DNA from: Gemmataceae bacterium
Lineage (GTDB): Bacteria; Planctomycetota; Planctomycetia; Gemmatales; Gemmataceae
NCBI GenBank assembly: GCA_025055215.1
Contig: JANWYO010000330.1
Span: 1 to 47,023, forward strand
Reading direction: 5' to 3'
Length of the DNA: 47,023 bases
Made by a program: the position numbers and the translations under genes. The notes under the pieces are model-generated. The model saw nothing but the letters and a program-made list of their open reading frames with translations. It was not told the DNA's origin and did not search any database. Of this stretch, positions 44,166-47,023 are shown piece after piece (positions within the stretch are counted from its first letter, which is position 1; the number at the start of each line of letters is the position of its first letter).

Positions 44166-44616
44166 GGGGAGTTTGCCTCGACACGGGATGAGGGAGGGCG
44201 TCTGCCGATATGATAGGGATTCCGCGACAACCACCCAAGCTGCTCCCAGGCGGCACCGTCGCGGGAGCGTGCGGCTGACCTGGTGGGGCCGATGCCCAAG
44301 GCGTCGGCCCGGCCCCGCGCCGGCCCGGCCACCTTCAGGATGCTCTTATCGGTTGGGGTGAGGTTGAGCGCTCCAAGCGGCGTCTATTTCCCAACCCCCG
44401 CCGCGCCGATTCTTCGGTTCGCGCCCGCGGAGCACGCGACGAGCGCGAACCGATCAATCTGCCCACCCCCGTGTCCAACCCGCGACTGACATCGTCGCGC
44501 GAGTGCGCATCGATTGACCCCTCTCCGGGGCTGCACCTTCGGCCCGCCGAAACCCAGAGCGACCGACCCCTCAAAGTCGCCTGGGCGCCTCGCCGCCACG
44601 ACGCTAAACCATCCTC
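44166..44616. other. 451-bp intergenic region with an 11-bp inverted repeat
   Basis: No gene is supported on either strand. TCGGTTCGCGC (44414-44424) and GCGCGAACCGA (44443-44453) form an 11-bp perfect inverted repeat with an 18-nt loop, 164 bp before the ABC-F start codon. It may be a leader structure or a protein-binding site. No T-tract follows it. Confidence 0.4.
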
Positions 44617-46509
44617 ATGATCCTGCTCAGTTGCACCGGCTTGTCCCGCAGCTTCGACGCGGGACCACTCTTTGAAGATATCGGCTTCGAACTGCACGCC
44701 GGCGAACGCGTCGGCCTGGTTGGTCCCAACGGCGTCGGCAAGACGACCCTGCTGCGCCTGCTCGCCGGCTTGGACGCCCCGGACGCCGGCGAGGTCCGCC
44801 TGCACGCCGGGGCGCGGGTCGCCCTGCTTCGGCAGCAGCCCGACTACGTTCCGGGTCGGACGCTTTTCGCCGAGGCGCAGAGTGCCCTGCAAGCCTTTCT
44901 GTCGGCCCACGACGAGATGGTGCGCACCGCCGAGGCCCTGGCCCGCAGCACCAACCCCACCGAACACAAGGCCCTGGCCGAGCGTTACGACCGACTCAAT
45001 GAATTGCTCCGCCATCACGACGCCTACCACGTCGATCATCGGGTCGAAGAAGTCCTCGACGGCCTCGGCTTCGACCGCCAGGATTATGACCGCCCCGTCG
45101 AGACATTCAGCGGTGGGCAGCAGAGCCGGCTCATGCTGGCCAAGCTCCTCTTGGCCTCTCCCGACGTCATGCTCCTTGACGAACCGAGCAATCACCTCGA
45201 CATCGCCGCCACCCGTTGGCTGGAAAGCTACCTCGTCAAGCAGCCCCAGGCGATGCTCATCGTCAGTCACGACCGCTATTTCCTCGATCAGGTGGTGACG
45301 AAAATCTTCGAACTCACCGGCCGAAAGCTCACCGCCTATCCCGGGAATTACCGCACTTACTGGCGACTGCGACAAGAGCGCTACGAGCAACAGCGGAAGG
45401 CCTGGGAAGCTCAGCAAGAGTACATCGCCCGGCAGGAAGAGTACATCCGCCGCGTCCACTACGGCCAGCTGCACCGGCAGGCGCAGTCCCGGCGAAAGGC
45501 CCTGGAACGACTGGAGCTGGTCGAGCGCCCCACCTTCGTTGAGGCCCCTCGGATGCATTTCGGAGAGGTGCGCCGCTCAGGCGACATCGTGCTGCACGTG
45601 GAAAACCTGGCGAAGGGCTATGATCGGCCATTATTCTCCGGCCTCAGTTTCACGCTGGCCCGCGGTCGCCGACTCGGCATCCTTGGGCCCAATGGCTGCG
45701 GCAAGACAACGCTCCTTCGCGTCCTTATGGGCCAGGAGCCGCCCGACGCCGGTCGCGTGCAGCGCGGCCACCTGGTCGAGTTCGGTTATTATGACCAGCA
45801 TCTCAAGCTCCTCCCGGAGGACGAGCCGGTCATCCAGGCGGTCTGGCCGGACCTCGACCCGTCCGTCACCGAGCAACGGATTCGGGACCTCCTCGGCCGA
45901 TTTGGTTTGAGTGGCGACCAGGTGTATCAACCGGTTCGGGAGCTGAGCGGAGGCGAGCGCAGTCGGGTGGCCTTGGCCCGATTGGTTGTTCAGGGTGTTA
46001 ACGTGCTGGTCCTCGACGAACCGACCAACCATCTCGACCTGTGGGCGTGCGACGCTTTGGAGCAGGCGTTGCTCGAGTTCCAGGGGACGGTCATTGTTGT
46101 CAGCCACGACCGCTACTTTCTCAACCGTGTCGTTGACATGCTCCTGGTTTTCGAGGATGGCCAGGTCCGGGTGGTTCACGGCAACTACGATACCTACGAG
46201 CGCCTGCGGGCGGCGGCGGTCGAGGAGGAAGGCCCTCGCGTCCGCCGCCGCGACGAGCCGAGACCCGCGGCGGAGCCCCCCGCGCCTCGGAAGCGGAAAC
46301 GCCGCTTCCCGTACCGCAAGGTCGAGGAGCTGGAGGCTGACATCGCCGCGGCCGAGGCCCACCTCCGCGAGCTGGAGCGGCGCCTGGCTTCTCCCGACCT
46401 CTACCGCGACGGCGAGCGGGTCAAGGAAGCAACCCGTGATTTTGCAGAAACCAAGGCCCGACTCGCACAGCTCTACGAGCATTGGGAAGAGGCCGTAGAA
46501 CTCAATTGA
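44617..46509 (+). CDS. ABC-F family ATPase (Uup-like)
   Basis: The protein has 630 residues and no membrane segments. ABC domain 1 has Walker A GPNGVGKT (36-43), signature SGGQQSR and Walker B VMLLDEPSNHLD. The charged helical linker (about 240-310, RYEQQRKAWEAQQEYIARQEEY) is the P-site-tRNA-interacting arm. ABC domain 2 has GPNGCGKT, SGGERSR and VLVLDEPTNHLD. The C-terminal 80 residues form a basic linker and coiled coil (KVEELEADIAAAEAHLRELE), as in Uup. ABC-F proteins bind the ribosomal E site and rescue stalled or drug-bound ribosomes, or act in ribosome assembly. Uup is the closest type by the C terminus; antibiotic resistance cannot be inferred. Weak ribosome site. lutB follows 14 bp downstream. 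Confidence 0.93.
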   Translation: MILLSCTGLSRSFDAGPLFEDIGFELHAGERVGLVGPNGVGKTTLLRLLAGLDAPDAGEVRLHAGARVALLRQQPDYVPGRTLFAEAQSALQAFLSAHDEMVRTAEALARSTNPTEHKALAERYDRLNELLRHHDAYHVDHRVEEVLDGLGFDRQDYDRPVETFSGGQQSRLMLAKLLLASPDVMLLDEPSNHLDIAATRWLESYLVKQPQAMLIVSHDRYFLDQVVTKIFELTGRKLTAYPGNYRTYWRLRQERYEQQRKAWEAQQEYIARQEEYIRRVHYGQLHRQAQSRRKALERLELVERPTFVEAPRMHFGEVRRSGDIVLHVENLAKGYDRPLFSGLSFTLARGRRLGILGPNGCGKTTLLRVLMGQEPPDAGRVQRGHLVEFGYYDQHLKLLPEDEPVIQAVWPDLDPSVTEQRIRDLLGRFGLSGDQVYQPVRELSGGERSRVALARLVVQGVNVLVLDEPTNHLDLWACDALEQALLEFQGTVIVVSHDRYFLNRVVDMLLVFEDGQVRVVHGNYDTYERLRAAAVEEEGPRVRRRDEPRPAAEPPAPRKRKRRFPYRKVEELEADIAAAEAHLRELERRLASPDLYRDGERVKEATRDFAETKARLAQLYEHWEEAVELN

Positions 46510-46523
46510 CGTCAGGTCACCCC

Positions 46524-47023
46524 ATGAGCGATTACGCACGGCAAGAGCACCACGACTTCCTCGGCGGCTCGCAGCAGGCACTGGCGAACCCGCCCCTGCA
46601 AGCGGCCCTGGTCCGGCTCACGAGCACGCTCATGGCCGGCAACCGCCGCGGCTACGCCGCGTTGAGCGACAGCAGCGCCCTCCGCGACCACGCGAAACGC
46701 ATCAAGGAACACACCCTGGCCCATCTCGACCGCTATCTGGAGCAACTCGAGGCCGCCGTGCACCAGCACGGCGGCCAAGTCCACTGGGCGGCCACGGCCG
46801 CCGACGCCTGCGACATCGTCCTGGCCATTGCCCGGCAAGCCAACTGCCGACGCATCGTCAAAGCCAAGTCGATGACCACCGAAGAAATCCATCTCAACGA
46901 TGCCCTGGAAGCCGCCGGACTGGAAGTCACCGAAACCGACTTCGGCGAGTTCGTCATCCAGTTGGCCGGAGAAAGGCCGTCCCACCTGGTCGCACCGGCG
47001 GTGCACCACACCCGCGAAAGCAT
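46524..47023 (+). CDS. lutB: LutB-type iron-sulfur lactate utilisation protein, 3' end missing
   Basis: The first 166 residues are visible before the right edge. The conserved N-terminal domain is recognisable: VRLTSTLMAGNRRGYAAL, LEAAVHQHGGQVHWAATAADA, IVKAKSMTTEEIHLNDALE, ETDFGEFVIQL, and RPSHLVAPAVHHTR. LutB carries two [4Fe-4S] clusters in its missing C-terminal part and works with LutA and LutC to oxidise L-lactate to pyruvate at the membrane. lutC or lutA would be expected just beyond the window. AGGT lies nine bases upstream of the ATG, and the ABC-F stop is 14 bp before it. Confidence 0.9.
   Translation, partial: MSDYARQEHHDFLGGSQQALANPPLQAALVRLTSTLMAGNRRGYAALSDSSALRDHAKRIKEHTLAHLDRYLEQLEAAVHQHGGQVHWAATAADACDIVLAIARQANCRRIVKAKSMTTEEIHLNDALEAAGLEVTETDFGEFVIQLAGERPSHLVAPAVHHTRES

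Noticed and set aside
44335-46581. Two long minus-strand frames opposite the ABC-F gene
   Set aside because: Antisense of a protein with complete Walker and signature motifs.

Overview
The window is chromosomal DNA from a planctomycete, most likely a Gemmata-like lineage. The 16S gene carries exact matches to the two classical planctomycete signature sites, at 2340-2357 and 3161-3179. The 16S gene stands alone with its own promoter, long leader and intrinsic terminator, and no 23S or 5S gene follows, an arrangement known from planctomycetes. DNA is GC-rich throughout. I see no phage, plasmid or CRISPR signature and no intact insertion sequence, so this looks like ordinary core chromosome with one possible accessory patch between two tRNA genes.

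Layout. 1-1674: an enolase-superfamily gene running off the left edge and purQ, both on the minus strand. 1850-3986: rRNA promoter, leader, 16S and terminator. 4147-6039: a secreted thioredoxin-fold protein with calcium-loop-like repeats. 6141-15045: a minus-strand efflux operon (membrane fusion lipoprotein, then two RND permeases) read divergently from a TetR regulator. 15205-24719: a small zinc-ribbon protein, a xylose-isomerase-like protein, a class III aminotransferase, a radical SAM enzyme, fumarase, an NtrC-type regulator, a VanZ-like membrane protein, a DUF1571 protein and a metallo-beta-lactamase-fold hydrolase. 24759-27420: an MFS transporter, a long CbiX-type chelatase with an MxCxxC motif and His-rich tail, and tRNA-Glu. 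27421-29746: a lone DUF4038 glycoside-hydrolase-like gene between tRNA-Glu and tRNA-Lys with two gene-poor flanks.

29912-35218: a tightly overlapping minus-strand group of a CtaG-polyferredoxin fusion, a small FixH/YtkA-like protein and a GH15 glucoamylase. 35370-40399: a divergent nicotinate phosphoribosyltransferase relative, an HTH protein, an alpha/beta hydrolase plus a BshB1-like deacetylase, and a 73-residue unknown directly upstream of xerC. 40475-47023: a tandem-thioredoxin protein convergent with a DUF255/YyaL thioredoxin-domain protein, an ABC-F ATPase, and the start of lutB.

The best candidates for something new are the CtaG-polyferredoxin fusion with its overlapping partner, the secreted TlpA-like protein that lacks one active-site cysteine but carries three acidic EF-hand-like loops, and a recurring pattern of long, GC-rich, T-tract-less hairpins at convergent gene ends. 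I did not find a clear new defence or mobile system. All functions are read from motifs by eye; no database search was run.
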